A stretch of DNA of 64,000 nt from DAIPKP01 sp964545875 (GCA_964545875.1 CAZJHH010000008.1:1-64000); one strand, 5' to 3'; numbered from the stretch's first letter, positions 7,765 to 16,972 are shown. The notes: generated by a model from the letters alone, not told the origin. Numbers and translations are program-made.

Positions 7765-8846
7765 GTTCCCTGCTCCTGTTCAACGCAACGCAGTGCATGG
7801 ATGCGAGAACCCTCAAGGATTTCCTGGAGGAGGGGCTCCCTCCTGAGGAACTCCTCGGGGGCGGAGAAAAACTTTGGAAAGAACGCGGTCTCGCTCCCCG
7901 GGCAATCGGCTTTCTTCAGGAAGCCCTGATTCGAAAATGGCATCTCCGGGAGTACGAAACCTGTCTCTCTCTGGGAGTTTCCCTCGTATCCTGGGATGAT
8001 CCCGAATATCCTCCGGGCTTGTGGGATCTTCCGGATCCTCCGGTGCTCCTTTATTGCCGGGGAACCTTTCCGCCCCCCGAAAAGTTTTCGGGGCTTGTGG
8101 GAGTGGTGGGTACCCGGCGCTGTTCCCCCTATGCCTGGGGAGTGGCAGCCTCCCTCGGCAGAGCTCTGGCTGAAAATTCCTGGGGAGTGGTGAGTGGAGG
8201 TGCCCTGGGGATCGACGGTGCTGCGCACGGGGGTTGCCTTGAGGGAGAAGGATATACCCTGGCAGTTTTCGGTACCGGAGTAGATCAGGTTTTTCCCGCG
8301 GAGCACGAAGAGCTTTTCTACAACATCCTGAAGGCCCGGGGAGCCCTAATATCGGAATATCCCCTGGGCACCCCCGGTAGGGCCTGGCGCTTTCCTCGAA
8401 GAAACCGGATCATTGCGGGGCTTGGAGAAAAGATCGTGGTGGTGGAGGCTCCCCGGAAAAGCGGCGCCATTATCACCGCTCGGCTGGGAGGGGAGATGGG
8501 CCGGGAAATATGGGCCGTGCCGGGCCGCATAGACGAAGGAATTTGTGCGGGTTCCAACGGCTTGCTCGCCGAGGGGGGGTATCCCTTGGTTTCGGTGGCG
8601 GATTTCGTGGAAATCCTCAATCCTTCGGGGGAACAGAAACTTCTTTTTTCCGAGGAAGGAGGATTTCTTTCTTCGGAGGGAGAGAAAATTCTGGCTTTTT
8701 TGCGACTTCGGGGGGATCAGACGGTTGACAACATCGCTCAAGGGGTTACAATGAGCGCCGCTTCCGTTACAGGAGAGCTCGCTCTCCTCGAATCTCTCGA
8801 CAAGGTACGAAGCTCCGGTCCGGGGCGGTGGAGAGCGGCTTTATAG
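7749..8846 (+). CDS. dprA: DNA processing protein DprA (Smf)
   Basis: A 365-residue DprA: a Rossmann-fold core that loads RecA on incoming single-stranded DNA during transformation. Visible signatures are the GxVGTRRCSPYG-like segment (VGVVGTRRCSPYAWG), SGGALGIDGAAH, and the later nucleotide/ssDNA-binding EYPLG...FPRRNRIIAGL. A C-terminal winged-helix-like segment follows (residues 305-360). The ATG at 7749 is used because it begins the conserved N-terminal domain and overlaps the comM stop. dprA next to comM is a normal competence pairing; here comM is broken, so transformation is probably impaired although dprA itself is intact. Confidence 0.93.
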   Translation: MDERLGSLLLFNATQCMDARTLKDFLEEGLPPEELLGGGEKLWKERGLAPRAIGFLQEALIRKWHLREYETCLSLGVSLVSWDDPEYPPGLWDLPDPPVLLYCRGTFPPPEKFSGLVGVVGTRRCSPYAWGVAASLGRALAENSWGVVSGGALGIDGAAHGGCLEGEGYTLAVFGTGVDQVFPAEHEELFYNILKARGALISEYPLGTPGRAWRFPRRNRIIAGLGEKIVVVEAPRKSGAIITARLGGEMGREIWAVPGRIDEGICAGSNGLLAEGGYPLVSVADFVEILNPSGEQKLLFSEEGGFLSSEGEKILAFLRLRGDQTVDNIAQGVTMSAASVTGELALLESLDKVRSSGPGRWRAAL

Positions 8847-8913
8847 ATGAGGCGGAGAAAAGAACTTCTTTCACGTATTCCAAGGATCTTCAGGAACGCG
8901 TTTCCCTAAATGA

Positions 8914-9270
8914 GTGCGGGGTCTCGAAGACGGTTACATACGCTCCAAGAGCCCCGTTATTTTGTGCGAAATCACGGTGGAGGTGCAGGATTTGCCGGTA
9001 CGGGTGTTTTCTTCTCTGGAGTTGCAGTATTTCGATGTTTCGGCTCGGCGAGCGGCTTTGGAGCTTCTTGCCTATGAAAGGGAGCCGGATAATGCGGTGG
9101 AACGGGCCCTTTATCATGGAGTGCTTATCGGCTGCATGACAAAGAGCATAATGTCGGAACAGGCTTTTCGGGAACTCGTGGAAATGTTCTGGGAATCTCC
9201 CTGCTGTGCTCCCGGAGTGGAGATGGCTGCGTCCATGCAGGGGTTTGCCGGAACTCGGTGGATCGTATAG
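8914..9270 (+). CDS. Small conserved-looking protein of unknown function
   Basis: A 118-residue protein starting with GTG directly after an in-frame stop, in the 430-base space between dprA and topA. It is predicted soluble and largely alpha-helical in its second half (RAALELLAYEREPDNAVERAL). It contains four Cys, including a CC pair near the end. No family is recognised. The ORF ends 9 bases before the topA start, so it is probably co-transcribed with dprA and topA. No strong ribosome-binding site precedes the GTG, which lowers confidence. Confidence 0.5.
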   Translation: MRGLEDGYIRSKSPVILCEITVEVQDLPVRVFSSLELQYFDVSARRAALELLAYEREPDNAVERALYHGVLIGCMTKSIMSEQAFRELVEMFWESPCCAPGVEMAASMQGFAGTRWIV

Positions 9271-9279
9271 GAGGGGCCT

Positions 9280-11382
9280 ATGGGATCGGAAAAAACCCTT
9301 GTTATTGTGGAGTCTCCCGCCAAAGCGAAAACTCTTGGAAAGATCCTCGGGAAAAACTATACCATTGCCGCAAGCATGGGACACGTTCGGGATCTCCCCA
9401 AGAGCAAGATCGGGGTGGACATCGAAAACGACTTTGAGCCTCAGTACATTCAGGTCCGAGGAAAAGCCAAGGTCGTAAAGGATCTCAAAAGTGCGGCCTC
9501 CAAAGCGGGAAATATTCTTCTCGCAGCGGACCCTGACCGGGAAGGAGAGGCCATCGCCTGGCATCTGGCGAACCTCCTTTCGGTAGATACCGAGCGCCCC
9601 TGCCGGGTGCGGATGTATGAGATCACTCCCAAGGGAGTGAAGGAGGCGGTACAGAACCCGGAACCCCTCTCTATGGACAAGGTTTACGCCCAGCAGGCCC
9701 GTCGGATCCTCGACCGGGTCATGGGGTACTCCCTGAGTCCTCTGCTCTGGAAAAAAATCCAGCCCCGGCTTTCCGCAGGACGGGTGCAATCCGTGGCGCT
9801 TCGGCTCATCGCGGAACGGGAGCGGGAAATCCTGGCCTTTGTTCCCGAAGAATACTGGCTCGTGGATCTCGATCTCGCCGCCGAGGATGGCCGTACCTAT
9901 CAGGCCCGGCTTTTCAAGAAGCACGGTAAGAACTACACCGTAAAGACCGAGGAGGAGGCCCGGAATGTGGAGGCCCTTCTCCGGGGAGGAAGCGTTACCG
10001 TCACCTCCTTCAAGGAAAAGGACGGATACCGGTCACCCCTTCCTCCTTTCCGCACCAGTACTTTGCAGCAGGAGGCTTCCCGGAGGCTGGGCTACGCTCC
10101 CCGGAAGACCATGCGCATTGCTCAGCAGCTTTACGAAGGAGTGGATCTCCCCGGCCGGGGGCCGGTGGGGCTCATTACCTATATGCGTACGGACTCTCTT
10201 CGGTTGAGCGGGGACGCTCTGGCCATGGCAAGAGGTTTCATCGAGAAAAACTGGAAAAAAGAATATCTTCCGGATTCTCCCAACGTCTATGCCTCCAAGG
10301 GAAAAAGTCAGGATGCCCATGAAGCCATTCGCCCCACCGACGTTACCCTGGATCCTAAAGAGATAAAATCCAGTCTTGCTCCGGAGCAGTTCAAGCTCTA
10401 CGACCTTATTTGGCGGCGCTTCCTGGCATCCCAGATGAGCAAGGCCCATGTGAAGAGCAGCACTCTGGAGGTAGAGGGGGGAGAGTACCTTTTCAAACAG
10501 TCCGGATCCCGACTTATTTTCGAGGGATGGGGAGCGGTATGGCCCCTGGAGCTCAAAGAGGGAATTATCGCTCCCGCTGCGGAAGGAGAGAGTCTCGGCG
10601 TGGGCGAGGTGCTTTCTCAGCAGCGCTTCACCAATCCTCCGGCTCGTTTCGGAGAATCCGCCCTCATCAAGGCTCTCGAAGATAAGGGCATTGGGCGTCC
10701 CTCCACCTATGCCAGCATCATCCAAACTCTCTACGACCGGGGATACGTGGATAAAAACGAGGAGAAACGCATGCAGCCCACGGATCTCGGGCTCATCGTG
10801 AACGATTTTCTGGTGGAACATTTTCCCCGGGTGGTGAGCGTGGATTTTACCGCCACCATGGAGGAGGATCTGGATGATATCGAAGAGGGTTCCCGGGAAT
10901 GGAAGGATGTCGTCCGGGAGTTCTGGAATCCCTTTTCCAGCAATCTCACCAAGGCGGAGGAAAACGCTAAAAAAGTTACCGTTCCTCCCCGCGAAATCGG
11001 AGAAAACTGCCCCGAGTGCTCTTCTCCCCTGGTCATCAAGCGAGGGCGCTTCGGAGAGTTTATCGCCTGCTCGGGATATCCCAACTGTACGTACAGCCGC
11101 CCCATTCTCAAAACTATCGGCGTTACCTGCCCCAAGTGCGGTGTGGGAGACCTGGTGCGCCGCCGAAGCAAAAAGGGAGGGCGCTTCTTCTACGGCTGTT
11201 CACGGTTCCCCGAATGCGATTTCGCCTCCTGGGCTCTTCCTACGGGAGAAAAATGTCCCGAATGCGGAGGAGCCATGGTTACCAAGGGGAAGAACAAGCC
11301 ACCCTTCTGCATGGATTGCTCCCAGGGGGGCAAGGATCTGAAAGACGCGAAAAAGGTAAAAAAACGTGCCAAAAAGTCTTGA
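9280..11382 (+). CDS. topA: DNA topoisomerase I (type IA)
   Basis: A 700-residue type IA topoisomerase that relaxes negative supercoils. The TOPRIM domain opens the chain (TLVIVESPAKAKTL; acidic AADPDREGEAIAWHL). The catalytic tyrosine is Tyr301 in GLITYMRTDSLR. Three C-terminal zinc ribbons (CPEC...CSGYPNC; CPKC...CSRFPEC; CPEC...CMDC) follow from about residue 575, and the protein ends in a Lys-rich tail. A GGAGG site precedes the ATG. trmFO starts 4 bases after its stop (or overlaps it), which indicates an operon. Confidence 0.98.
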   Translation: MGSEKTLVIVESPAKAKTLGKILGKNYTIAASMGHVRDLPKSKIGVDIENDFEPQYIQVRGKAKVVKDLKSAASKAGNILLAADPDREGEAIAWHLANLLSVDTERPCRVRMYEITPKGVKEAVQNPEPLSMDKVYAQQARRILDRVMGYSLSPLLWKKIQPRLSAGRVQSVALRLIAEREREILAFVPEEYWLVDLDLAAEDGRTYQARLFKKHGKNYTVKTEEEARNVEALLRGGSVTVTSFKEKDGYRSPLPPFRTSTLQQEASRRLGYAPRKTMRIAQQLYEGVDLPGRGPVGLITYMRTDSLRLSGDALAMARGFIEKNWKKEYLPDSPNVYASKGKSQDAHEAIRPTDVTLDPKEIKSSLAPEQFKLYDLIWRRFLASQMSKAHVKSSTLEVEGGEYLFKQSGSRLIFEGWGAVWPLELKEGIIAPAAEGESLGVGEVLSQQRFTNPPARFGESALIKALEDKGIGRPSTYASIIQTLYDRGYVDKNEEKRMQPTDLGLIVNDFLVEHFPRVVSVDFTATMEEDLDDIEEGSREWKDVVREFWNPFSSNLTKAEENAKKVTVPPREIGENCPECSSPLVIKRGRFGEFIACSGYPNCTYSRPILKTIGVTCPKCGVGDLVRRRSKKGGRFFYGCSRFPECDFASWALPTGEKCPECGGAMVTKGKNKPPFCMDCSQGGKDLKDAKKVKKRAKKS

Positions 11383-11386
11383 TTCC

Positions 11387-12754
11387 ATGAGGAAAAATGC
11401 TCCGGAAGTCACCGTTCTCGGCGGGGGTCTTGCGGGCTCCGAAGCCTCCTGGCAGCTTGCGGAGCGCGGGTACCGGGTGCTTCTTCGGGAAATGCGCCCG
11501 CAGAAGCCGACTCCCGCACACACCACGGGATACCTGGGAGAACTGGTATGCAGTAACTCCCTGGGGGGAGACGTGCTCGCCACCCCGGGAGGAATTCTCA
11601 AGGAAGAACTGCGCCGAGGAGAATCTCTCATCCTCCGTGCCGCCGAAGCTACCCGGGTTCCCGCAGGCAAAGCCCTTGCGGTAGGCCGGGAAAGCTTTGC
11701 CCGGTACATTACCGAGGCGGTGGAGAACCATCCTGGAATAACCCGGATTTCCGAAGAAGTTTCGGAGCTTCCTTCGGGGCCTGCCATTATCGCCACGGGG
11801 CCTCTCACCTCTCCGGTTCTGTCGGAGAAAATTCGTGCCCGCACCGGGGGGCTCCTGGCTTTCTACGATGCGGTGGCTCCCGTGGTAACCCGGGAGAGCA
11901 TCGACATGTCTGTGGCCTACCGGGGAAATCGCTGGGAAGACGGAGGGGAGGATTATATAAACTGCCCCTTCAACGAAGAAGAGTACCAGCATTTTTGGGA
12001 AGCTCTTTCGGAGGCTCGCCGGGCTCCTCTTCGGGAATTCGAATCCCATCCCTCTTATTTTGAAGGGTGCCTTCCCGTAGAGATCATTGCTTCCCGGGGG
12101 CGGGACACCCTTCGGTTTGGCCCTCTCCGCCCGGTGGGGCTCAAAGATCCCCGGAAAGGCTGCGACCCTTACGCGGTGGCGCAGCTCCGGCAGGATAACC
12201 TGGAAGGATCTCTTTTCAACCTCGTGGGATTTCAAACGAATCTTCTCTGGGGAGAGCAGGAGCGGATTTTCCGGATGATTCCGGGGCTCGAAAAAGCGGA
12301 GTTCGTGCGTTTTGGCGTCATGCACCGCAATAGCTTTGTCAATGCTCCCATGGTTCTCGACCCCTGGCTTCGCTTCCGGGGCGAACCGCTTCTCTTCGTG
12401 GCGGGGCAGCTCTGCGGTGTAGAAGGGTACATGGAAAGCACCGCCGCAGGATATGCCGCAGCCCTCTATCTTCACGCCTTCCTCTCCCGGGGAGAAGCAC
12501 CTCGCTGGCCCCGGGAAACCGCTCTGGGCTCTCTGCTCCACTATCTCCAGGACGCCCTTCCCGAGTCGTTTCAACCTATGAACTGCAACCTCGGAATCTT
12601 CCCTCCCCTGGAAAAACGCGTAAAAAAGCGTCAGGAGCGGTGTTTGCAGATAGCCCGGCGGGCTCTGGAGGCTCGGGAAGTCTTTCTTGCCGGCGAAGGA
12701 AGGATTTACCTGGAAAGTTATCAGGAGTGTTTCCCCCGGCATAAAGGTGGATAA
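11387..12754 (+). CDS. trmFO: tRNA (uracil-54-C5) methyltransferase TrmFO, folate/FAD-dependent
   Basis: A 455-residue flavoprotein that makes 5-methyluridine at position 54 of tRNA using methylene-tetrahydrofolate. The N-terminal FAD-binding loop is VLGGGLAGSEA. It continues with the family stretch AHTTGYLGELVCSNSLGG and a C-terminal FAD region CGVEGYMESTAAG. The ATG at 11387 is preferred; an in-frame GTG at 11366 would overlap the topA end. The topA-trmFO pairing is standard in Firmicutes and related phyla that use TrmFO in place of TrmA. A terminator follows. Confidence 0.96.
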   Translation: MRKNAPEVTVLGGGLAGSEASWQLAERGYRVLLREMRPQKPTPAHTTGYLGELVCSNSLGGDVLATPGGILKEELRRGESLILRAAEATRVPAGKALAVGRESFARYITEAVENHPGITRISEEVSELPSGPAIIATGPLTSPVLSEKIRARTGGLLAFYDAVAPVVTRESIDMSVAYRGNRWEDGGEDYINCPFNEEEYQHFWEALSEARRAPLREFESHPSYFEGCLPVEIIASRGRDTLRFGPLRPVGLKDPRKGCDPYAVAQLRQDNLEGSLFNLVGFQTNLLWGEQERIFRMIPGLEKAEFVRFGVMHRNSFVNAPMVLDPWLRFRGEPLLFVAGQLCGVEGYMESTAAGYAAALYLHAFLSRGEAPRWPRETALGSLLHYLQDALPESFQPMNCNLGIFPPLEKRVKKRQERCLQIARRALEAREVFLAGEGRIYLESYQECFPRHKGG

Positions 12755-12768
12755 AGCGGCTTCACTTG

Positions 12769-12796
12769 AAATCCCGGCGCTTTCCGGGATTTTTTA
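12769..12796 (+). terminator. Intrinsic terminator after trmFO
   Basis: A 9-bp perfect stem (AAATCCCGG/CCGGGATTT) with a 6-base loop runs into six T's, 15 bases after the trmFO stop. It closes the dprA-topA-trmFO unit. Confidence 0.85.
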
Positions 12797-12851
12797 TTAA
12801 AGAAAAAATACACTAAAGTTGTCGATAATTGTGTAGATTCCAAAGAAAAAG

Positions 12852-12860
12852 TGGTACAAT
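12852..12860 (+). promoter_or_regulatory. Extended -10 promoter for xerC-hslVU
   Basis: TGGTACAAT (TGn plus TACAAT) lies 7 bases upstream of the xerC ATG, so the message would be leaderless or nearly so. No good -35 hexamer sits at 17 bases (the nearest, TTGTGT, is 20 bases away). The extended -10 and the terminator just upstream support a promoter in this gap. Confidence 0.4.
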
Positions 12861-12866
12861 ACCTCC

Positions 12867-13772
12867 ATGGAATTGTTATTATCCTCAGTATTGGATGCAT
12901 TTTTGCATCACATGCGGTATGGTCTCGGCCGGGAAGAGAACACCGTGGTGAACTACAGCGTCGATCTCGGTCAGTTCCTGGATTTTCTCGAACAGGAGGA
13001 AGTTCGCACTCCCCGGGAGGTCACCTCCGGGCAGGTTCGTACCTTCCTTCGAGAGATCCTGGGCTTTGGTTATGCCAAAACGAGTGCGGCCCGAAAGCTT
13101 TCAGCCATACGGAGTTTTTTCGAATATCAGTGCGAGAGGGGCATGCTCCGGGAAAATCCCGCAGCATCGGTGCGAACGCCGAAACTTCCCCGGCATCTTC
13201 CCATGGCTCTCTCTCAGGAGGATGCTTGCAGACTTGTGGAGAAAGGCCCTCGGGGTGAAACCCTCTGTCGTGACCGGGCCATGTTGGAGGTACTTTACGG
13301 AAGTGGTCTCCGGGTGGCGGAGCTGGTGGCCCTGAATTGGGAGCATGTGGATCTTGAAGAGCGTTGGATCCGAGTGCTCGGCAAGGGCGACAAAGAGCGT
13401 TACGTGCCGCTGAGCCTTCCTGCCCGGGAGGCTTTGAAGTCTTGGAAAAGCTCTTTGGGAAAGAACTTCGCTCTGGAGGCTCCGGTTTTTCCGGGAAGCC
13501 GGGGGGCGGCGCGCATCACCGTGCGTACGGTGCACCGGATGGTGACGGGCATTGCCAAAGAGCTTGGACTCTATAACGTTACCCCCCATACCCTACGGCA
13601 TACCTTCGCCACCCACATGCTTGAGGGGAACGCCCCTCTGCGGGTGGTGCAGGAGCTCTTGGGGCACGAAAGTCTTGGGACCACTCAGAAATATTTGCAG
13701 ATCACTCCGGGACAGATGGTCCGGAGTTACAGCGCTGCCCATCCAAGGGCAGGAGGTGAAACGGATGTTTAA
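12867..13772 (+). CDS. xerC: Tyrosine recombinase XerC/CodV
   Basis: A 301-residue site-specific recombinase for chromosome dimer resolution at dif. The core-binding domain spans residues 1-100. The catalytic set is complete: Arg149 (YGSGLRVAEL), Lys173/176 (LGKGDKERYVPL), His241 and Arg244 (HTLRHTFATH), His267 (LLGHESLGTT) and nucleophile Tyr276 (TQKYLQ). It precedes hslV with an 8-base overlap, as codV precedes clpQ in Bacillus. It is a useful contrast to the TnsF-like protein of the transposon, which lacks all these residues. Confidence 0.95.
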   Translation: MELLLSSVLDAFLHHMRYGLGREENTVVNYSVDLGQFLDFLEQEEVRTPREVTSGQVRTFLREILGFGYAKTSAARKLSAIRSFFEYQCERGMLRENPAASVRTPKLPRHLPMALSQEDACRLVEKGPRGETLCRDRAMLEVLYGSGLRVAELVALNWEHVDLEERWIRVLGKGDKERYVPLSLPAREALKSWKSSLGKNFALEAPVFPGSRGAARITVRTVHRMVTGIAKELGLYNVTPHTLRHTFATHMLEGNAPLRVVQELLGHESLGTTQKYLQITPGQMVRSYSAAHPRAGGETDV

Positions 13773-14295
13773 AGGAACCACCGTTCTTTGTGTTCGTAAA
13801 GACGGAAACGTCGCTCTCGGAGCGGATGGCCAGGTAACCCTGGGTCAACAGATCATCAAGGGAAATGCTCGGAAAGTTCGGCGTCTCGGAAAACATAACA
13901 TCGTGGCGGGTTTTGCGGGAAGCACTGCGGATGCCATGACGCTGCTGGAACGTTTCGAGAAACGTCTGGAGGAGCATTCGGGAAATCTTATGAGAGCTTC
14001 GGTGTCTCTCGTGAGGGAATGGCGTTCCGACAAGGCTCTCCGCAGGCTTGAAGCTCTCATGCTTGTGGCGGATCAGGAGCAGACTCTTCTTCTCTCGGGA
14101 TCCGGAGATGTGCTTGAGCCCGAAGGGGATGCCGCCGCCATAGGCTCTGGGTCGGGGTTCGCCCTTGCGGCGGCCCGGGCATTTCTGGAGGCTCCCTCTT
14201 CGGCTTCCGCCGAAGAAATAGTGCAGAAAAGCCTGCGCATTGCATCGGATATATGTATTTACACGAACTCCTGTATTGCCGTGGAGGTGCTCTAG
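13765..14295 (+). CDS. hslV: HslV peptidase subunit of the HslUV protease
   Basis: A 176-residue N-terminal-nucleophile threonine peptidase that forms a double hexamer capped by HslU. The conserved start GTTVLCVRKDG and GADGQVTLG are visible. The nucleophile should be Thr5: it is preceded by MFKG, not just Met as in E. coli, so a four-residue leader would have to be removed. GGAGG lies 7 bases before the ATG, and the start overlaps the xerC stop. hslU follows directly. Confidence 0.95.
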   Translation: MFKGTTVLCVRKDGNVALGADGQVTLGQQIIKGNARKVRRLGKHNIVAGFAGSTADAMTLLERFEKRLEEHSGNLMRASVSLVREWRSDKALRRLEALMLVADQEQTLLLSGSGDVLEPEGDAAAIGSGSGFALAAARAFLEAPSSASAEEIVQKSLRIASDICIYTNSCIAVEVL

Positions 14296-14296
14296 T

Positions 14297-15700
14297 ATGA
14301 CCCTCTCTTCTCAAAAAGGGCTTTTTCCCGAAGAGATCGTGGCTTACCTGGATCGCTATGTGGTGGGCCAGGAAAAAGCCAAGCGGGCGGTGGCGGTGGC
14401 TTTGAGAAACCGTATGCGCCGCCGCTGTCTCCCCGAAGAAATTGCCAAGGAGATCTCTCCCCGGAACATCATCATGGTGGGCCCCACGGGGGTGGGGAAA
14501 ACCGAAATTGCCCGCCGCCTTGCCCGGCTTGTAGACGCTCCCTTTGCCAAGGTGGAGGCCACCAAGTTCACGGAAGTGGGATACGTGGGACGGGACGTAG
14601 AATCCATGATCCGGGATCTTGTGGAATCTTCGGTGCAGATGGTAAAAGCCCGAAAGGTGGAGGAAGTTCAGGGAGAAGCTGCCCTGGCCGCGGAGGAACG
14701 CATTCTCGATGCTCTTTTGCCGGTGCCTAAAAAGCGTAAAATGCCCTCTTTTTTCTCCTTCGGAGAGGAGGAAGAGGAATCCGAAATAGATCCCTCCTTT
14801 GAAAATGACGAAAAATTTGCTGCCACCCGGGGGAGACTCAAGGAAATGCTTCAGGCGGGACGCCTGGAGGATCGGGAGGTGGAAGTGCACGTCACCGAAA
14901 GCTCCCGCATGGGGATTCCTCTTATCGGGGGAGGCGGCATGGATGAAATGGGCATGAGTATCAATGAAATGCTCGGAGGGCTTCTGCCTAAAAAAACGAA
15001 GAAGAAAAAAATGAAAATTCGAGAGGCCCGGCGGCTCCTTCAAGCGGAAGAGGCGGAGCGGTTGGTGGATATGGATGCGGTTACTTCGGAAGCTCTCGAA
15101 AAGGCCCAGGAAGAGGGAATCGTCTTTCTGGACGAGCTGGATAAGGTGGCTTCTTCAGAAGGCCGGGGAAGCGGTCCCGATGTGAGCCGGGAAGGAGTGC
15201 AGAGGGATCTTCTCCCCATTGTAGAAGGTACTTCGGTGCAGACGAAATATGGCTCGGTGCAGACGGATCACATTCTCTTCATTGCCGCCGGGGCCTTTCA
15301 CAAGGTGAAGCCCTCGGATCTGGTGCCGGAACTCCAAGGGCGCTTTCCTATTCGAGTGGAACTGGACTCTCTGGAGGAAGAAGACCTCTTCCGCATTCTC
15401 AAAGAGCCCGAACACAGCTTGATAAAGCAGTATAAGGCTCTTCTGGAAACCGAGGATGTGGTGGTGGAATTCCAGGAGGAAGCTCTCCGGGAGATTGCCC
15501 GCTATGCCGCCACCATGAACCGGGAGATGGAAAACATCGGAGCCCGGAGGCTTCATACCATGATGGAGCTTCTCCTGGAAGATCTCAATTTCCGGGCTCC
15601 CCGGGTAGCCCCGGAGGATCTTGCAATCACTTCGGAAAAGGTTCGGTATACCTTTGCGGATATCGCGGGAAACGAGGATATTCGTAAATATCTTCTGTAA
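14297..15700 (+). CDS. hslU: HslU ATPase subunit of the HslUV protease
   Basis: A 467-residue AAA+ unfoldase that feeds substrates to HslV. Walker A is GPTGVGKTE (residues 60-68), followed by the pore-loop motif GYVGRD. The inserted I-domain, rich in Glu and Lys, spans about residues 125-250. Walker B is IVFLDELDKVA, and a C-terminal domain ends in the IRKYLL tail expected to dock on HslV. The start is 1 base after the hslV stop. Confidence 0.97.
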   Translation: MTLSSQKGLFPEEIVAYLDRYVVGQEKAKRAVAVALRNRMRRRCLPEEIAKEISPRNIIMVGPTGVGKTEIARRLARLVDAPFAKVEATKFTEVGYVGRDVESMIRDLVESSVQMVKARKVEEVQGEAALAAEERILDALLPVPKKRKMPSFFSFGEEEEESEIDPSFENDEKFAATRGRLKEMLQAGRLEDREVEVHVTESSRMGIPLIGGGGMDEMGMSINEMLGGLLPKKTKKKKMKIREARRLLQAEEAERLVDMDAVTSEALEKAQEEGIVFLDELDKVASSEGRGSGPDVSREGVQRDLLPIVEGTSVQTKYGSVQTDHILFIAAGAFHKVKPSDLVPELQGRFPIRVELDSLEEEDLFRILKEPEHSLIKQYKALLETEDVVVEFQEEALREIARYAATMNREMENIGARRLHTMMELLLEDLNFRAPRVAPEDLAITSEKVRYTFADIAGNEDIRKYLL

Positions 15701-15815
15701 ATGCCAAGTGTCAATGTTTTCCCCGTAAAATCTCGTGTTGGTAAGCCAGGTTCCCCGAGAATCGATGGGTTCTTGGAAAAAGTCTATAGAATTTTCGCAA
15801 TGGTTCGAATTTTTC

Positions 15816-15824
15816 TGGTAGAAT
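15816..15824 (+). promoter_or_regulatory. Possible extended -10 promoter for codY
   Basis: TGGTAGAAT lies 78 bases before the codY start in the 201-base hslU-codY gap, resembling the extended -10 seen upstream of xerC. No convincing -35 was found. A strong GAGGAGGT ribosome-binding site is at about 15882-15889. Confidence 0.35.
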
Positions 15825-15901
15825 TGGTTTTTCGAAACTTGCGCGAAAAATTGGAAAGAGTCATTATTCCAGCGGAATAACGAGGAGGTACTGTACGTAT
15901 T

Positions 15902-16735
15902 ATGAACACCCCGAAAGAGTTAATCGAATCACGTCCGAAAATACTGAATCCCTCGGCCATGGAGGATCTTCTGGAGAAGACCCGTCTTGTGGGAAGGGCT
16001 CTGCAGAGCCGTAAGGAACAGCCGAATCCGGATTATCAGAAGCTCTCCAAGCTTCTCTGCGACCTTGCAGCGGCTAACGTCTATCTCATCAATCGAGACG
16101 GCAAGATTCTCGGGTACTCCTGGGTCAATACCTACGAATGTCCCATCATGGCGGATCTCCTCTCGGAAAACCGCATGCCCGAGTCCTACGTGGAGAAGCT
16201 CAACCAGTATCATGAATCCGTACTGAACCACACGGACCACGGTCTCTGTGCCTATTCGGACCAGCCCTGTACCTACTCGAACAAGCACGTGCTCTACATA
16301 CCCGTCTACGGCGGAGCGGAACGATTGGGAACCCTTATCCTTGCCCGGTTCGGTCAGCCCTTCGATACGAGGGATCTTGTGCTGGGAGAGTACCTTTCCA
16401 CCGTGGTGGGCATGGAGATTCTTCACGAACGGACCCGTTCCATCGAGGAACGTGCCCGGGAACGCCTGGTGGTGCAGATGGCTATGCGGGCTCTCTCATA
16501 TTCCGAGGTGGAATCCGTACGTCATATCGTCCGGGAGCTCGGAGGCTCCGAGGGAGTGGTTGTCGCCAGCCGGGTGGCTGATCGGGTGGGGGTGACTCGG
16601 AGCGTCATCGTCAATGCCCTCCGGAAGCTCGAAAGTGCGGGAATCATCGAAAGCCGGAGCCTCGGCATGAAGGGAACCTACATTCGGGTGCTGAGCCCTC
16701 TCTTTATGGAGGAGCTCGGACTCGGCGAAGAGTAA
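15902..16735 (+). CDS. codY: GTP- and branched-chain-amino-acid-sensing regulator CodY
   Basis: A 277-residue CodY homologue. The N-terminal GAF domain, which binds isoleucine and valine in known CodY proteins, covers residues 1-165 and includes LLCDLAAANVYLINRDG and HVLYIPVYGGAERLGTL. The C-terminal winged helix-turn-helix includes ASRVADRVGVTRSVIVNALRK and the SLGMKGTYIRV wing. CodY represses nutrient-scavenging and, in Bacillus, motility genes when amino acids and GTP are plentiful. It sits just ahead of flgB, as in Bacillus, but a terminator separates them. Well known in Firmicutes; much less described elsewhere. Confidence 0.95.
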   Translation: MNTPKELIESRPKILNPSAMEDLLEKTRLVGRALQSRKEQPNPDYQKLSKLLCDLAAANVYLINRDGKILGYSWVNTYECPIMADLLSENRMPESYVEKLNQYHESVLNHTDHGLCAYSDQPCTYSNKHVLYIPVYGGAERLGTLILARFGQPFDTRDLVLGEYLSTVVGMEILHERTRSIEERARERLVVQMAMRALSYSEVESVRHIVRELGGSEGVVVASRVADRVGVTRSVIVNALRKLESAGIIESRSLGMKGTYIRVLSPLFMEELGLGEE

Positions 16736-16826
16736 GCCCCCTCGGGAGAAAAACTCTCGGAATCTGCTCTGTCCGCGCCGGATTGGATTGTGCGAAACCA
16801 GTGGGTTCCGGCGTGATATGTCCCAT

Positions 16827-16868
16827 GGCGAAGAGTGTGTGGTGCCTGCCCGCTCTTCGCCTTTTTTT
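16827..16868 (+). terminator. Intrinsic terminator after codY
   Basis: A 9-bp perfect stem (GGCGAAGAG/CTCTTCGCC) with a 17-base loop is followed by seven T's. It separates codY from the flagellar cluster. Confidence 0.85.
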
Positions 16869-16944
16869 ATCCTCTTTCACGCTTTCGTGTCCATCTCACT
16901 TGATGTTCGGTCGTCTTTTTTCTCCCCGTGACCATCTCCGGGGG

Positions 16945-16972
16945 TTTACTTTTTTCCTCAACTGTCCGATAC
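16945..16972 (+). promoter_or_regulatory. Possible sigma-D (sigma-28) promoter for flgB
   Basis: TTTA (16945-16948), a 16-base spacer and TCCGATAC (16965-16972) partly match the sigma-28 pattern TAAA-N15-GCCGATAA, 28 bases before the flgB start. The -10 is good and the -35 weak. The gene for sigma-D itself is near the far end of the cluster. The rest of the 264-base codY-flgB gap holds only the codY terminator. Confidence 0.4.

Noticed and set aside
8847..8909. A 20-residue ORF (starts MRRRKELLSRIP) between dprA and the next gene, considered as a frameshifted start of the 8914 gene
   Set aside because: The two frames do not overlap: each is closed by a stop before the other opens, so no single slip joins them. 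Too short to call alone.
15791..15826. Possible CodY boxes (AATTTTCWGAAAATT) upstream of codY, suggesting autoregulation
   Set aside because: The best alignments match only about 7-10 of 15 positions in a generally AT-rich gap, so chance is the simpler explanation.
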